Assembly (NCBI GenBank): GCA_963696655.1
Contig: CAVOLB010000025.1
Location: forward strand, 1 to 61,478
DNA: 61,478 nt
DNA from: Hypericibacter sp963696655
GTDB taxonomy: Bacteria; Pseudomonadota; Alphaproteobacteria; Dongiales; Dongiaceae
Direction of reading: 5' to 3'
Part shown: positions 52,036-61,478 of the stretch, in pieces
Position numbering within the stretch: the first letter of the stretch is position 1
Layout of the letters: every line of letters begins with the position of its first letter
Notes under the pieces: model-generated
Database searches by the model: none
The model's input: only the letters and a program-made list of their open reading frames with translations
What the model was told of the DNA's origin: nothing
Position numbers and translations under genes: made by a program

Positions 52036-53271
52036 CTAAGCGGGCTGCGCGGCTGTTCGCTTCGCCTCTTCCAAGCACGCCTTCCGATCCGCGCGGAAGT
52101 CGCCGTCGATCCACCAGCTCTCGACCTGCTTCAGGATCTCGCCGACGCGACGGCCGGCGGGGACGCCCAGCGCGAGAAGATCGCGGCCTTGCAGCGGGAA
52201 GGCCGGCGGTGGGCTCTCGCTGAGGGCGAGCAAGCCCCGCCATTGCGGGGCGTCCGGCATGTCGCCGCTCGCGGCCCAGCTCAGCAGCACGCAGTCGCGG
52301 AAGGTCTCCCAGCCCAGCCGATAGAGGGCGAGGCGGCAGGCCTTGCCGTCGAGCAAGGGCGAGAGAGGGGCTGCCTCGAGCGCCGCGACCAGCCGGTCGC
52401 GGTCGGCGTTCGAGAGCCGGAGCCGCCAGGCGACCGCGCGCGCATTTTCGGCACCGCCCTCGATCAGCGCCGCCAGCCGCAGCAGCGGATCGGATTCGCG
52501 GCCGAGGGACCGCTCGATCATGACCAGCGCCGCGAGCCTCGCGACGCTCTGCGCTTCCGGCAACAGATGCGTCAGCACATGCTGATCCTGCATCAGCGCC
52601 AGGACGGGCGCCGGATTGCTCGCGGCCAGCAGCTTCAGGGTCTCGGCCTGGAGCCGCTCGCCGGAGAGCGTCGACAACTGCGGTGCGGCGAACCGGCAGG
52701 CGGCCAGCGCCTCGGCATCGGGCGGCGGCTTGCCGTAATGCGCGAAGAAGCGGAAGAAGCGCAGCAGGCGCAGCACATCTTCCTTGATGCGCATCGCCGG
52801 ATCGCCGACGAACCGCACGCGGCCCGCCATGAGATCCTCATAGCCGCCGAAATAATCATGCAAGCTGCCGTCGGGCGAAAGCGACATGGCGTTGAAAGTC
52901 AAATCGCGCCGCGCGGCGTCTTCCTGCCAATTGTCCGTGAACTCGACCCTGGCATGGCGGCCGTCGGTCTCGACGTCGCGGCGCAAGGTCGTCACCTCGA
53001 AGGGCTGGCCCTCCATGACGGCCGTCACCGTGCCGTGATCGATTCCCGTCGGGATCGCGCGAATCCCCGCGCCCCTCAGCAGCGCGATCACGGTCTCGGG
53101 CGAATCGGGCGTCGCCAGATCGACATCCTTGATGGTGCGGCCGAGGATCGCATCGCGCACGCAGCCGCCCACGAAACGTACCTCCGCCTCGTCCGCGCTC
53201 AAGGCCGCGATCACGGCCTGCGTGCGCGGATGCGTCATCCAGGGCTGCGGCGTCAGGCGCCGGTCGGTCAT
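52036..53271 (-). CDS. cca: CCA tRNA nucleotidyltransferase
   Basis: 411 residues from ATG 53271; upstream in-frame sequence is palindromic repeat. The nucleotidyltransferase head is VRFVGGCVRDAILGRTIKDVDLATPD with the Asp-x-Asp metal site, then DARRDLTFNAMSLSPDG and KEDVLRLLRFFRFFAHYG. The C-terminal part is a helical tail typical of class II enzymes from alphaproteobacteria. It adds or repairs the 3' CCA of tRNA. Downstream of the DUF6111, NUDIX and DUF1285 genes on the same strand, a conserved alphaproteobacterial grouping. Confidence 0.94.
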   Translation of the reverse strand: MTDRRLTPQPWMTHPRTQAVIAALSADEAEVRFVGGCVRDAILGRTIKDVDLATPDSPETVIALLRGAGIRAIPTGIDHGTVTAVMEGQPFEVTTLRRDVETDGRHARVEFTDNWQEDAARRDLTFNAMSLSPDGSLHDYFGGYEDLMAGRVRFVGDPAMRIKEDVLRLLRFFRFFAHYGKPPPDAEALAACRFAAPQLSTLSGERLQAETLKLLAASNPAPVLALMQDQHVLTHLLPEAQSVARLAALVMIERSLGRESDPLLRLAALIEGGAENARAVAWRLRLSNADRDRLVAALEAAPLSPLLDGKACRLALYRLGWETFRDCVLLSWAASGDMPDAPQWRGLLALSESPPPAFPLQGRDLLALGVPAGRRVGEILKQVESWWIDGDFRADRKACLEEAKRTAAQPA

Positions 53272-53312
53272 CAAAATTCCCTTCGACACTGAAATCTGAA
53301 ATCTAAAATCTA

Positions 53313-53433
53313 ATCCCCTCCCCCAACTTTTGGGGGAGGGCAGGGAGGGGGATGGCTCGGTCCAGGATCTCGTCGGGGTGCGAAGGAGCCGATACCGAGC
53401 AGCCCCCTCCCCCAAAAGTTGGGGGAGGGGATG
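53313..53433. repeat. Paired GC-rich palindromic intergenic element
   Basis: First arm CCCCTCCCCCAACTTTTGGG followed by GGAGGGCAGGGAGGGGG; second arm CCCCCTCCCCCAAAAGTTGG followed by GGGAGGGG. The 49-bp spacer opens with GCTCGGT and ends with ACCGAGC, extending the long-range pairing. It lies between cca and the DUF6111 gene. Confidence 0.8.
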
Positions 53434-53454
53434 ATTCCTCTTGATACACCCGCA

Positions 53455-53733
53455 TCAATTCGAGAATCCGCCCTGGTTGATCTGCCCGTTCTCGAGGCTG
53501 GGCGGCTGATAGTGGCTGCCGGGCGCGGCGCCGCCGAACATGGCCGATGCCGCCAAGGTCACCGCGAGCAGGGCCACCCCGGCGCCGGCGAGCCAGCTCC
53601 AGGGAATGTCCTTGAACACCAGGGCGGGCGCCGCCTCGGTGGCCTGGGCGCGACGGCGCGCGATCGCGAGATAAAGAAAATAGATCAGCGTCGGCAGCAG
53701 CAGCGGGATCAGGATCTCGAGGAAGCGTCTCAT
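53455..53733 (-). CDS. Small membrane protein, DUF6111 type
   Basis: 92 residues. An N-terminal helix (RRFLEILIPLLLPTLIYFLYL) and a second (WSWLAGAGVALLAVTLAASAMFGG) frame a short cytoplasmic loop, and the tail is Gly/Gln/Asn-rich (GSHYQPPSLENGQINQGGF). The PxxHYxPP ending is typical of DUF6111. Role unknown. The start overlaps the NUDIX stop by 4 bp (ATGA), so it is translated with it. Confidence 0.8.
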   Translation of the reverse strand: MRRFLEILIPLLLPTLIYFLYLAIARRRAQATEAAPALVFKDIPWSWLAGAGVALLAVTLAASAMFGGAAPGSHYQPPSLENGQINQGGFSN

Positions 53734-54428
53734 GAGGTGCTGGCCCGCGGCGCCAGGACCTCGGCCAGGTTGACCAGCATCCCGGCGGTGGCCCCCCAGA
53801 TGAAGCGGTTCTCCCAGGGCACCGTCCAGAAATGCCGCTCGACGCCGTTATAGACCCTGCTCTCCATCCGGCGATTGGCCTCGTCCAGCAGATAGGCCAG
53901 CGGCAGCTCGAAGGCGTCGGCGACCTCGAGCGGATTGAGCACCAGCTCGAAGCGCGGCTGCACCAGCCCCACCACCGGGGTCACCTCATAGCCGGTACGC
54001 GTTACATAAGTGTCCAGCTGCCCGACCGGCTCGACCAGCCGGCGCGCCAGCCCGATCTCCTCCTCGGCCTCGCGCAACGCGGCCGCGATCGCATCGGCAT
54101 CCTCGGGATCGACGCGACCGCCGGGAAAGGCGACCTGGCCCGCATGTTCGGCCAGATGCTCGGTGCGCTGGGTCAGGAGAATGGTGAGCCCTTCCGACCG
54201 CAGCACCAGCGGCACCAGCACGGCCGCCGCGGTCAGCGGCAGTTTCGGCATCATGTCGGGATTGAGATCGTGGTCGCCACGCGTCTCGTCGGGCAGCTCC
54301 AGCGCGACGGGCCCACGCGGCGCACGGCGCACGCCGGGCGGCTTCGCCGTCAAGGCATCGCGGATGGCAGCGGGGCTCAGGCTTCCGCGTCGGTCCGTCC
54401 CAGAAGAAAAAATTTTCCGCTGCTCCAT
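53730..54428 (-). CDS. NUDIX hydrolase, CoA pyrophosphatase type
   Basis: 232 residues. The Nudix box is FPGGRVDPEDADAIAAALREAEEEIGL, with the REAEEEIG metal-binding core intact. The preceding AAVLVPLVLRSEGLTILLTQRTEHL and following TYVTRTGYEVTPVVGLV fit the CoA pyrophosphatase (NudL-like) group that cleaves CoA to 3',5'-ADP and phosphopantetheine. The N-terminal 60 residues (SLSPAAIRDALT and GDHDLNP) are also conserved in alphaproteobacterial members, so the ATG at 54428 is probably right despite a 52-bp overlap with the DUF1285 gene. Confidence 0.88.
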   Translation of the reverse strand: MEQRKIFSSGTDRRGSLSPAAIRDALTAKPPGVRRAPRGPVALELPDETRGDHDLNPDMMPKLPLTAAAVLVPLVLRSEGLTILLTQRTEHLAEHAGQVAFPGGRVDPEDADAIAAALREAEEEIGLARRLVEPVGQLDTYVTRTGYEVTPVVGLVQPRFELVLNPLEVADAFELPLAYLLDEANRRMESRVYNGVERHFWTVPWENRFIWGATAGMLVNLAEVLAPRASTS

Positions 54429-54937
54429 ACGCCCAGCTGCTCTTCGCCGTCCTCATGACGGCTCTCACCCAGTTCCACCAGCTCATAGAAGACCGGCCGG
54501 GTCAGCCTTGCCTCGAGCCCGTCCCGTACCATGATATAGGGTGTGGGCTCGCCGGTCCCAGCTTGTTGAACCACGCGAATCGGGTGGTCCTTGTCGGCCA
54601 CCACCTCGTCGTCGAGATTGGTCCGGAAACGCAGGCGTTGGGCGGGTCCGGCGCCCTCGGCCGTGACCTCGACCGCGACGAAGGGCACATCCTCGACCTC
54701 GATCCGCCCCCGTTCATAGGGCGTGACGAGCCAGTAATCCCCGTCGGGCTCGCGGCGCAGCACGGTGGAGAACAGCTTGACCAGCGATTTCCGGCCGATG
54801 GGAGAGTTCAGATAGTACCAGGTGCCGTCCCGCCCGATCCGAATCGCAAATTCGCCGCATTGCTGCGGCTCCCTTCCCGGGCCGGGCGACGCTGAAGGTA
54901 ACGAAAGAGTGCCTTCCGACAGCTTGCCTGCAGTCAT
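54377..54937 (-). CDS. DUF1285 domain protein
   Basis: 186 residues from ATG 54937. Family segments: GEFAIRIGRDGTWYYLNSPIGRKSLVKLFSTVLRREPDGDYWLVTPYERGRIEVEDVPFVA, and RLRFRTNLDDEVVADKDHPIRV. The protein is mostly beta and has no signal peptide. Function unknown. It is the first gene of a minus-strand run with the NUDIX, DUF6111 and cca genes and is divergent from moxR. Confidence 0.85.
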   Translation of the reverse strand: MTAGKLSEGTLSLPSASPGPGREPQQCGEFAIRIGRDGTWYYLNSPIGRKSLVKLFSTVLRREPDGDYWLVTPYERGRIEVEDVPFVAVEVTAEGAGPAQRLRFRTNLDDEVVADKDHPIRVVQQAGTGEPTPYIMVRDGLEARLTRPVFYELVELGESRHEDGEEQLGVWSSGKFFLLGRTDAEA

Positions 54938-55008
54938 AGGATGGCTTGGCCTGTTCGATCGACGCCCGTCCGATCCATGCCCCCGAACCATTCAAGGAGC
55001 AGCCGACG

Positions 55009-56013
<1,005 letters not shown>

Positions 56014-56051
56014 GGCGAACGCAAGCGAGCGCGGCGGCAGAGGGAGCAGGC

Positions 56052-56969
56052 ATGGCGTTCGGCGCCAAAATTCGCGGCAGGCCGACTTCGAACGAAGCGG
56101 GTTTGCGCGAGCGCGCCCAGTCCATGGCGGCCGCCTTGCCGCCGCTGCTGGTGCAGGCCGAGCGCATCGCCGCCACCGTCGAGCAGGGCGTGCATGGCCG
56201 CCGCCGCGTCGGACCCGGCGACACCTTCTGGCAGTTCCGCCGCTATCAACCGGGCGACCCGGTGGGGCGCATCGACTGGCGCCAGTCGGCCAAGGCCGAT
56301 CCGGTGTTCGTGCGAGAGAGCGAATGGGCCGCGGCGCAGACGATCTATCTGTGGCGCGACGCCTCGGCCTCGATGCGCTGGCGCTCGGGCCGCAATCTGC
56401 CGGAGAAGATCGAGCGCGCCGACCTGGTGACGCTCGCGCTCGCCGCACTTCTGCTCGATGCCGGCGAACGCGTCGCACTCCTGGGCGAAGGCTCGCCGCC
56501 CTTCACCGGCCATCGCGGCCTCGAACGGCTGGCGCTCCTGCTGCAGCATCATCCGGAGGACCAGAGCCTGCCGCCCGATCTGCGGCTGCCGCGCCATGCG
56601 GAGCTGGTGCTGGTCGGCGATTTCCTCTCGCCGCTGGCGACGCTCGAAACGCGCTTCAAGCGGCTCGCCGAACATCAGCCCCATGGGCACATCCTCCAGC
56701 TGCTCGATCCCGCCGAGCAGTCGCTGCCCTTCACCGGCCGCATCCGCTTCGAGGGCACCGAGCAGGAAGGCGATGCGCTGATCGGCCGGGTCGAGGCGAT
56801 CCGCCAGGCCTATGCCGAGCGCCTGCAGGCCCAGCTCGACGGCATGGCGGCGCTCGCACGCACGCTCGGCTGGAGCTATGCGCTCACCACCACCGACCGT
56901 TCGCCTGAATCCGCCTTGCTGGCGCTCTATCGCCGCCTCGGCGAGCGGTCCGAGGTGAAGATCCGATGA
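56052..56969 (+). CDS. DUF58 domain protein
   Basis: 305 residues. The DUF58 signature is RRYQPGDPVGRIDWRQSAKAD, followed by VWA-like strands (QTIYLWRDASASMRW and LVLVGDFLSPLATLETRFK). The MIDAS-like DxSxS pattern is present as DASAS. Such proteins partner MoxR ATPases. No signal peptide. The stop overlaps the start of the DUF4159 gene by 4 bp. Confidence 0.92.
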   Translation: MAFGAKIRGRPTSNEAGLRERAQSMAAALPPLLVQAERIAATVEQGVHGRRRVGPGDTFWQFRRYQPGDPVGRIDWRQSAKADPVFVRESEWAAAQTIYLWRDASASMRWRSGRNLPEKIERADLVTLALAALLLDAGERVALLGEGSPPFTGHRGLERLALLLQHHPEDQSLPPDLRLPRHAELVLVGDFLSPLATLETRFKRLAEHQPHGHILQLLDPAEQSLPFTGRIRFEGTEQEGDALIGRVEAIRQAYAERLQAQLDGMAALARTLGWSYALTTTDRSPESALLALYRRLGERSEVKIR

Positions 56970-59671
56970 TGGGTCTGGCCGATCTCAGCTTCGCAGCCCC
57001 TTGGGTGCTGGTGGCGCTGCTGGCCTTGCCGGTCCTGTGGTGGCTGCTGCGGCTGATGCCGCCGGCTCCCAAGCGGCAGATCTTTCCGGCGATCCGCCTG
57101 CTGTTCGGGTTGCGTCCGCCGGAGGAAACGCCCTATCGCACGCCCTGGTGGCTCCTGCTGCTGCGCCTCGTGATCGCGGCGCTCATCATCGTCGCCCTCG
57201 CCCATCCGCTCCAGGACGCGCGCAAGCCGCTCGCGGGCGACGGGCCGCTGCTGCTGGTGGTCGATAATGGCTGGGCCTCGGCCGCCCATTGGAACGAGCA
57301 GGAGGCGACGCTGGCCGATCGCCTGCGCCAGGCCGAGCGCGAAGGCCGCATGGCGGCGCTGATCGCGACCGCCCCGGGCGCGGACGGCGTGAAGCCGCAG
57401 ATCCAGGGCCCGATGCCGGCGGCTGAGGCGCGCCAGGCGCTGGGCCGGCTCGAGCCGCAGCCCTGGCCGACCGATCGCAAGGCGGCCCTGGCCGCGCTCG
57501 ACAGGGCGCCCTTCGCCGAGGCCAGCGTGTTCTGGGCGAGCGACGGCATCGCCGATCCCGACGGCGCCGACAAGCAGCTGGGCGAAAGGCTGGCGAAGTT
57601 CGGTTCGCTGACGGTGATCGCCGCCCCCGCCAGCGCGCGCGCCTTGCTGCAGCGTCCGCCCGAGAACGACAGCGAGGCGATGACGCTGCATCTGCTGCGT
57701 CCCGCGGCCGGACCGGCGCGAACCGTCGAGCTGATGGCGAGCGACCGCCAGGGCCAGCTGGTCGCGCGCCAGCCCGCGACCTTCGAGGCCGGCGCGACCG
57801 AGGCCAATCCCGCGATCAAGCTGCCGGTCGAGCTGCGCAACCGCATCGCCACGATCTCGGTCGCCAACGAGGCCTCCGCCGGCTCGACCTTCCTGGTCGA
57901 TGCGCAATGGCGCCGCCGTCCTGTCGGTCTCGTCGCCGGCGCCGATACCGGCCGCGAGGAGACGCTGCTGAGCGAGCTCTATTACCTGCGCCGCGCGCTC
58001 GGGCCCGGCACGGATCTGCGCGAAGGCACGATCCCCAGCTTGATCCAGGGCGGGCTCTCGATGCTGGCGATGGTCGATATCGGCAGCCTCACCGCCGAGG
58101 AGACCGACGCGCTGCAGCATTGGGTCGAGAATGGCGGGCTGCTGCTGCGCTTCGCCGGCCCGCGATTGGCGGAGAACACCGACGACACGCTGCTCCCGGT
58201 GCGCTTGCGCAGCGGCGGGCGCACGCTGGGCGGCGCCCTCACCTGGGAGCAGCCGGCGCAGATCGCGCCCTTCGCCCCGACCTCGCCCTTCGCCGGCCTC
58301 ACGGTCCCTGACGATGTGCGCGTCTTCCGCCAGGTGCTGGCCGAACCGGAGCTCTCGCTCGGCGACAAGACCTGGGCGCGGCTGACCGACGGCACGCCGC
58401 TCGTCACCGCGGCGCGTTCGGGCCGCGGCTGGATCGTGCTGGTCCATACCAGCGCCAATGCCGACTGGTCGAACCTCGCCTTGTCGGGGCTCTTCGTGCA
58501 GATGCTGCAGAAGATCCTGGCCTTGAGCGAGGGCGTCGCCGGCAGCGAGGCGAATGGCACGCTCCCGCCCTACCGCACGCTCGACGGCTTCGGACGGCTG
58601 GGCGCGCCAGCACCGCTCGCGACCGCCGCCGGCCCCGAGGTCTTCGACAAGGGCCTCATCGGTCCCGATCATCCGCCGGGCTTCTATGGCAGCGAGGCGA
58701 CGCAGCGCGCGCTCAATCTCGGCACCGGCCTCATCGGCTGGCAGGCGATCCAGAGCTGGCCCGAGGGTGCCACCGTGGAAAGCACCAGCGTCGGCGCCAC
58801 CTTCGACTTCAAGCCCTGGCTGCTGGCGGCCGCGCTCTCGCTGTTCCTGATCGATCTGGTGATCTCGCTGGCCTTGCGCGGATTGCTGCCGGGCCGGGCC
58901 GCCGTGGCCGGCGCCCTCCTGCTGCTCGCCCTCGCCGGCAGCCTGATCGCCACCCCGGCGCAGGCCAAGGACGACGACGACAATGCGCTGGGCGACACGC
59001 AGCAGACCCGCCTCGCCTATGTCAGCAGCGGCGACGACGAGATCGACCGCGCCAGCAAGGCGGGGCTGCTCGGCCTCTCGCTGGTCTTGCGCCAGCGCAC
59101 CGCGATCGATGTCGGCGAGCCGGTGGCGGTCAATCCCGCCCGGGACGAGCTCGCCTTCTTCCCGCTGATCTACTGGCCGATATCCAACGGCGAGGTCGCG
59201 ATGTCGGACACGGCGCTGCGCCGGGTCAACGACTATCTCAAGAATGGCGGGCTGATCCTGTTCGACACGCGCGACGGCGGCGCCAGCGGCTTCGCCAATT
59301 TCAACCGCGTCGCGCGCGGCATCGACATCACGCGGCTGATCCAGGTGCCGCAGGACCATGTGCTGACGAAGGCCTTCTACCTGCTGCAGCAGTTCCCGGG
59401 ACGCTGGGCCAGCGGCACGCTCTGGGTCGAGGAAGGCCAGGGCCGCTCCAATGACGGCGTCTCCTCGGTCGTGGTCGGCAGCAACGACTGGGCCGCTGCC
59501 TGGGCCGTCGACGAATCCGGCCAGCCGCTCTACGCCACCGTCCCCGGCGGCCAGCGCCAGCGCGAGATGGCCTACCGCTTCGGCGTCAACATCGTGATGT
59601 ATGCGCTGACCGGCAACTACAAGTCGGACCAGGTCCATGTGCCCGCGATCCTCGAGAGGCTGGGGCAATGA
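56966..59671 (+). CDS. DUF4159 protein with BatA-type membrane N-terminus
   Basis: 901 residues. The N-terminus (LSFAAPWVLVALLALPVLWW and a second helix around WWLLLLRLVIAALIIVALAHPL) is the BatA/aerotolerance-type domain. A central part has glutamine-amidotransferase-like strands (MVDIGSLTAEETDALQHWVENGGLLLRFAG), then two more membrane helices, including PWLLAAALSLFLIDLVISLAL. DUF4159 fills about 680-900 (RLAYVSSGDDEIDRASKAG and KNGGLILFDTRDGGASGF). The family goes with moxR and DUF58 genes and is of unknown function; an envelope-located complex is inferred. Confidence 0.92.
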   Translation: MMGLADLSFAAPWVLVALLALPVLWWLLRLMPPAPKRQIFPAIRLLFGLRPPEETPYRTPWWLLLLRLVIAALIIVALAHPLQDARKPLAGDGPLLLVVDNGWASAAHWNEQEATLADRLRQAEREGRMAALIATAPGADGVKPQIQGPMPAAEARQALGRLEPQPWPTDRKAALAALDRAPFAEASVFWASDGIADPDGADKQLGERLAKFGSLTVIAAPASARALLQRPPENDSEAMTLHLLRPAAGPARTVELMASDRQGQLVARQPATFEAGATEANPAIKLPVELRNRIATISVANEASAGSTFLVDAQWRRRPVGLVAGADTGREETLLSELYYLRRALGPGTDLREGTIPSLIQGGLSMLAMVDIGSLTAEETDALQHWVENGGLLLRFAGPRLAENTDDTLLPVRLRSGGRTLGGALTWEQPAQIAPFAPTSPFAGLTVPDDVRVFRQVLAEPELSLGDKTWARLTDGTPLVTAARSGRGWIVLVHTSANADWSNLALSGLFVQMLQKILALSEGVAGSEANGTLPPYRTLDGFGRLGAPAPLATAAGPEVFDKGLIGPDHPPGFYGSEATQRALNLGTGLIGWQAIQSWPEGATVESTSVGATFDFKPWLLAAALSLFLIDLVISLALRGLLPGRAAVAGALLLLALAGSLIATPAQAKDDDDNALGDTQQTRLAYVSSGDDEIDRASKAGLLGLSLVLRQRTAIDVGEPVAVNPARDELAFFPLIYWPISNGEVAMSDTALRRVNDYLKNGGLILFDTRDGGASGFANFNRVARGIDITRLIQVPQDHVLTKAFYLLQQFPGRWASGTLWVEEGQGRSNDGVSSVVVGSNDWAAAWAVDESGQPLYATVPGGQRQREMAYRFGVNIVMYALTGNYKSDQVHVPAILERLGQ

Positions 59672-59691
59672 GGGTCAGGCATCTCGCGGCG

Positions 59692-59830
59692 TCCCCCCTC
59701 CCCCTACCCCCTCCCGCAAGGGAAGGGGGTGAGGAAACGTCTGGGTCCCGCGATCGGATGGCGGTCGGAAAGAAAAACTCAGCCCCTTCCCTTGCGGGAG
59801 GGGCGGCGAGCGTAGCGAGCGGGGAGGGGT
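59692..59830. repeat. Paired GC-rich palindromic intergenic element
   Basis: First arm CCCCTCCCCCTACCCCCTCC then CGCAAGGGAAGGGGG; second arm CCCCTTCCCTTGCGGGAGGG then GCGGCGAGCGTAGCGAGCGG and GGAGGGG. The GCGAGCGTAGCGAGC insert makes the second arm longer than at other loci. It interrupts the moxR-type operon between the third and fourth genes. Confidence 0.75.
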
Positions 59831-59870
59831 GCCGCACACGCGATGCGCAACTTGATTCGAAGGTCGTCGC

Positions 59871-61478
59871 ATGACCGCCGGCCATTGGAGCATCGCATTC
59901 TCGCCCTTGCTGCCCTGGCCGCTGATCGCCGGCGCCGCGGTCCTGGCCGCGCTGCTGATCGCGCTTTGCCTGTGGCGGCGCGCGCGGGGGACCTCCTGGC
60001 GCGTGCTGGCGCTGCTGGTGCTGCTGGGGGCGCTGGTCAATCCCTCGGCGGTCAAGGAAGAGCGCCGCATGATCGACGATGTCGCGGTGCTGGCGATCGA
60101 CGAGTCTTCAAGCGAGCAGATCGCGCCGCGGCCCGAGCAGATCGCGGCGGCAGCACCGGAGATCGAGAAGCGCCTGCGCGCGATCCCCGGCCTCGAGCTG
60201 CGAGTGGTGCGGGTCAAGCCCGCCCGCAGCGAGGCCGATAACGGCACCGAGCTGATGACGGCCGTCAAGGATGCCGTGGCCGACCTGCCGCCCTCGCGGC
60301 TCGCCGGTGTCGTGCTGCTGTCCGACGGCGAGATCCATGACCTGCCCGCGGATCCCAAGACGCTCGGCATCGACGCGCCTGTGCATCTGCTGCTGACGGG
60401 CCGCGAGAACGAGGGCGACCGCCGCCTGACGGTGCCGAAGCTGCCGAGCTACGGCATCGTCGGCCAGAAGGTCGAGTTCACCATCCGCGTCGACGACCTG
60501 CCGCAAGGCCCGCCTGCGGGCCGCGTGCGCGTCGACATCACCCGCGACGGCGAGGCGCTCCAGCCGGTCTTCGTGCCGACCGGCCAGGACACCAACCTCT
60601 CGCTCGATCTGCAGCATGCGGGCGAGACCCTGTTCGAGATCAAGGCCGAAGCCGGCCCCGAGGAGCTGACGCTCGCCAATAACAGCGCCTTCATCACCGT
60701 CAATGGCGTGCGCGATCGCCTGCGGGTGCTGCTGGTCTCGGGCGAGCCCCATCCGGGCGAGCGCACCTGGCGCAACCTGCTCAAGTCGGATCCCAGCGTC
60801 GATCTGGTGCATTTCACCATTCTGCGCCCGCCCGAGAAGCAGGACGGCACGCCGATCAACGAGCTGTCGCTGATCGCTTTCCCGATCCGCGAACTGTTCG
60901 AGGTCAAGCTCGACGAGTTCGATCTCGTCATCTTCGACCGCTATCAGCGCCGCGGCGTGCTGCCGCGCGCCTATCTCGAGAACATCGCGCATTTCGTCGA
61001 GAATGGCGGGGCGCTGCTCGACGCCGCCGGCAGCTCCTATGCCGGCGCCTACAGCCTCTATGATTCGCCGCTCGGCAGCATCTTCCCGGCCGCACCCACG
61101 GGCGAGGTGCTGGAGCAGGGCTTCAAGCCGATGATCAGCGATATCGGTCGGCGCCATCCGGTCACGGCGGGCCTGCCCGGCGGCGACAGCAACCCGCCGA
61201 GCTGGGGCCGCTGGTTCCGCCAGGTCGCGGCCACGACGCAGCCGGGAGGGACCGCCGTCATGACCGGCATCCAGGGCGACCCGCTGCTGGTGCTGTCGCG
61301 CGTCGGCAAGGGCCGCGTGGCGCAGCTGCTCTCCGACGAGATCTGGCTCTGGTCGCGCGGCTATGAGGGCGGCGGTCCGCAGGCCGAGCTGCTGCGCCGC
61401 GTGGCGCATTGGCTGATGAAGGAGCCCGAGCTCGAGGAGGAAGACCTCAAGGCCTCGATCATCGACGGCCATCTGACG
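59871..61478 (+). CDS. Membrane protein of the moxR operon, right end cut off by the window
   Basis: 536 residues visible from ATG 59871, with no stop before the right edge. Two N-terminal membrane helices (LIAGAAVLAALLIALCLWRRA and WRVLALLVLLGALVNPSAV) precede a VWA-like start (VAVLAIDESSSEQI, SRLAGVVLLSDGEIHDL), then Ig-like beta segments (VPKLPSYGIVGQKVEFTIRVDDLP), then a glutamine-amidotransferase-like part (FDLVIFDRYQRRGVL, HFVENGGALLDAAGSSYAG, KGRVAQLLSDEIWLWSRG). This matches the large membrane partner found beside DUF58 and DUF4159 genes. Function unknown. Confidence 0.88.
   Translation, partial: MTAGHWSIAFSPLLPWPLIAGAAVLAALLIALCLWRRARGTSWRVLALLVLLGALVNPSAVKEERRMIDDVAVLAIDESSSEQIAPRPEQIAAAAPEIEKRLRAIPGLELRVVRVKPARSEADNGTELMTAVKDAVADLPPSRLAGVVLLSDGEIHDLPADPKTLGIDAPVHLLLTGRENEGDRRLTVPKLPSYGIVGQKVEFTIRVDDLPQGPPAGRVRVDITRDGEALQPVFVPTGQDTNLSLDLQHAGETLFEIKAEAGPEELTLANNSAFITVNGVRDRLRVLLVSGEPHPGERTWRNLLKSDPSVDLVHFTILRPPEKQDGTPINELSLIAFPIRELFEVKLDEFDLVIFDRYQRRGVLPRAYLENIAHFVENGGALLDAAGSSYAGAYSLYDSPLGSIFPAAPTGEVLEQGFKPMISDIGRRHPVTAGLPGGDSNPPSWGRWFRQVAATTQPGGTAVMTGIQGDPLLVLSRVGKGRVAQLLSDEIWLWSRGYEGGGPQAELLRRVAHWLMKEPELEEEDLKASIIDGHLT

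Noticed and set aside
56927..59668. A 913-codon open frame on the minus strand
   Set aside because: Mirror frame of the DUF4159 gene; composition (Gln, Arg, Gly, His) and lack of motifs mark it as a shadow.

Overview
The window is high-GC DNA from an alphaproteobacterium, most likely a Rhodospirillales-type lineage. This rests on gene content and order: the cytochrome bc1 operon petABC divergent from trmL and followed by hemF, a petP/petR-like MarR and OmpR pair beside ilvE, prs-rplY-pth-ychF in a row, a UbiK-lgt-MidA-PgeF run, and a DUF6111-NUDIX-DUF1285 run next to cca. The lineage is inferred from style and cannot be fixed without a search. I saw no rRNA, tRNA or CRISPR array.

Layout. 1-5 kb: membrane protein, sulfotransferase, moaD-moaE, amidase. 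5-7.6 kb: a DUF1254/DUF1214 exported protein with looser codon use, convergent with a Tat-exported isochorismatase-like hydrolase across a strong shared hairpin terminator. 7.7-11.5 kb: ilvE divergent from a MarR / OmpR response regulator / EnvZ-type kinase set. 11.6-16.4 kb: minus-strand housekeeping genes (CsaA-like, phasin, TetR, a frameshifted YbaK-type deacylase, proC, ybjN-like, ubiK). 16.5-26 kb: serine hydrolase, lgt, MidA methyltransferase, pgeF, M24-fold protein, prs, rplY, pth, ychF. 26-30 kb: hybrid-free histidine kinase, a SUKH plus DUF7674-like pair, glutathione S-transferase. 30-34 kb: two-subunit aconitase X, an IS481-type insertion sequence, a glyoxalase-like protein. 34-38.7 kb: petABC, trmL, hemF. 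38.8-51.8 kb: a catabolic island. 52-61.5 kb: cca, small conserved genes and a moxR-DUF58-DUF4159 operon running off the right edge.

The most distinctive part is 38,868-51,825. A seven-gene minus-strand operon encodes a ribose-type ABC importer (permease, binding protein, permease fused to a beta-propeller, ATPase), a second free propeller paralogous to the fused one, and a GMC flavoprotein with its small subunit. A divergent LysR gene, which carries an apparent 1-base frameshift, lies between this operon and a plus-strand operon for a beta-hydroxyacid dehydrogenase, a LigI-type (COG3618) amidohydrolase and a DUF1185 protein. A perfect palindrome in the divergent promoter recurs with 12 of 15 bases upstream of the second operon, so both units are probably one regulon. 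The likely logic is uptake of a sugar or sugar-like lactone precursor, flavin-dependent oxidation, lactone opening and further oxidation; the substrate is unknown.

A second theme is intergenic structure. Seven loci carry GC-rich C/G-tract palindromes, six of them as facing pairs around a short spacer; two more loci share a different element containing CCCATTGCGAAGCCATGG. There is also a 57-bp tandem duplication of a terminator hairpin, an IS whose transposase frame has no stop inside the element, and two genes broken by single-base shifts that may be genuine mutations or assembly errors.
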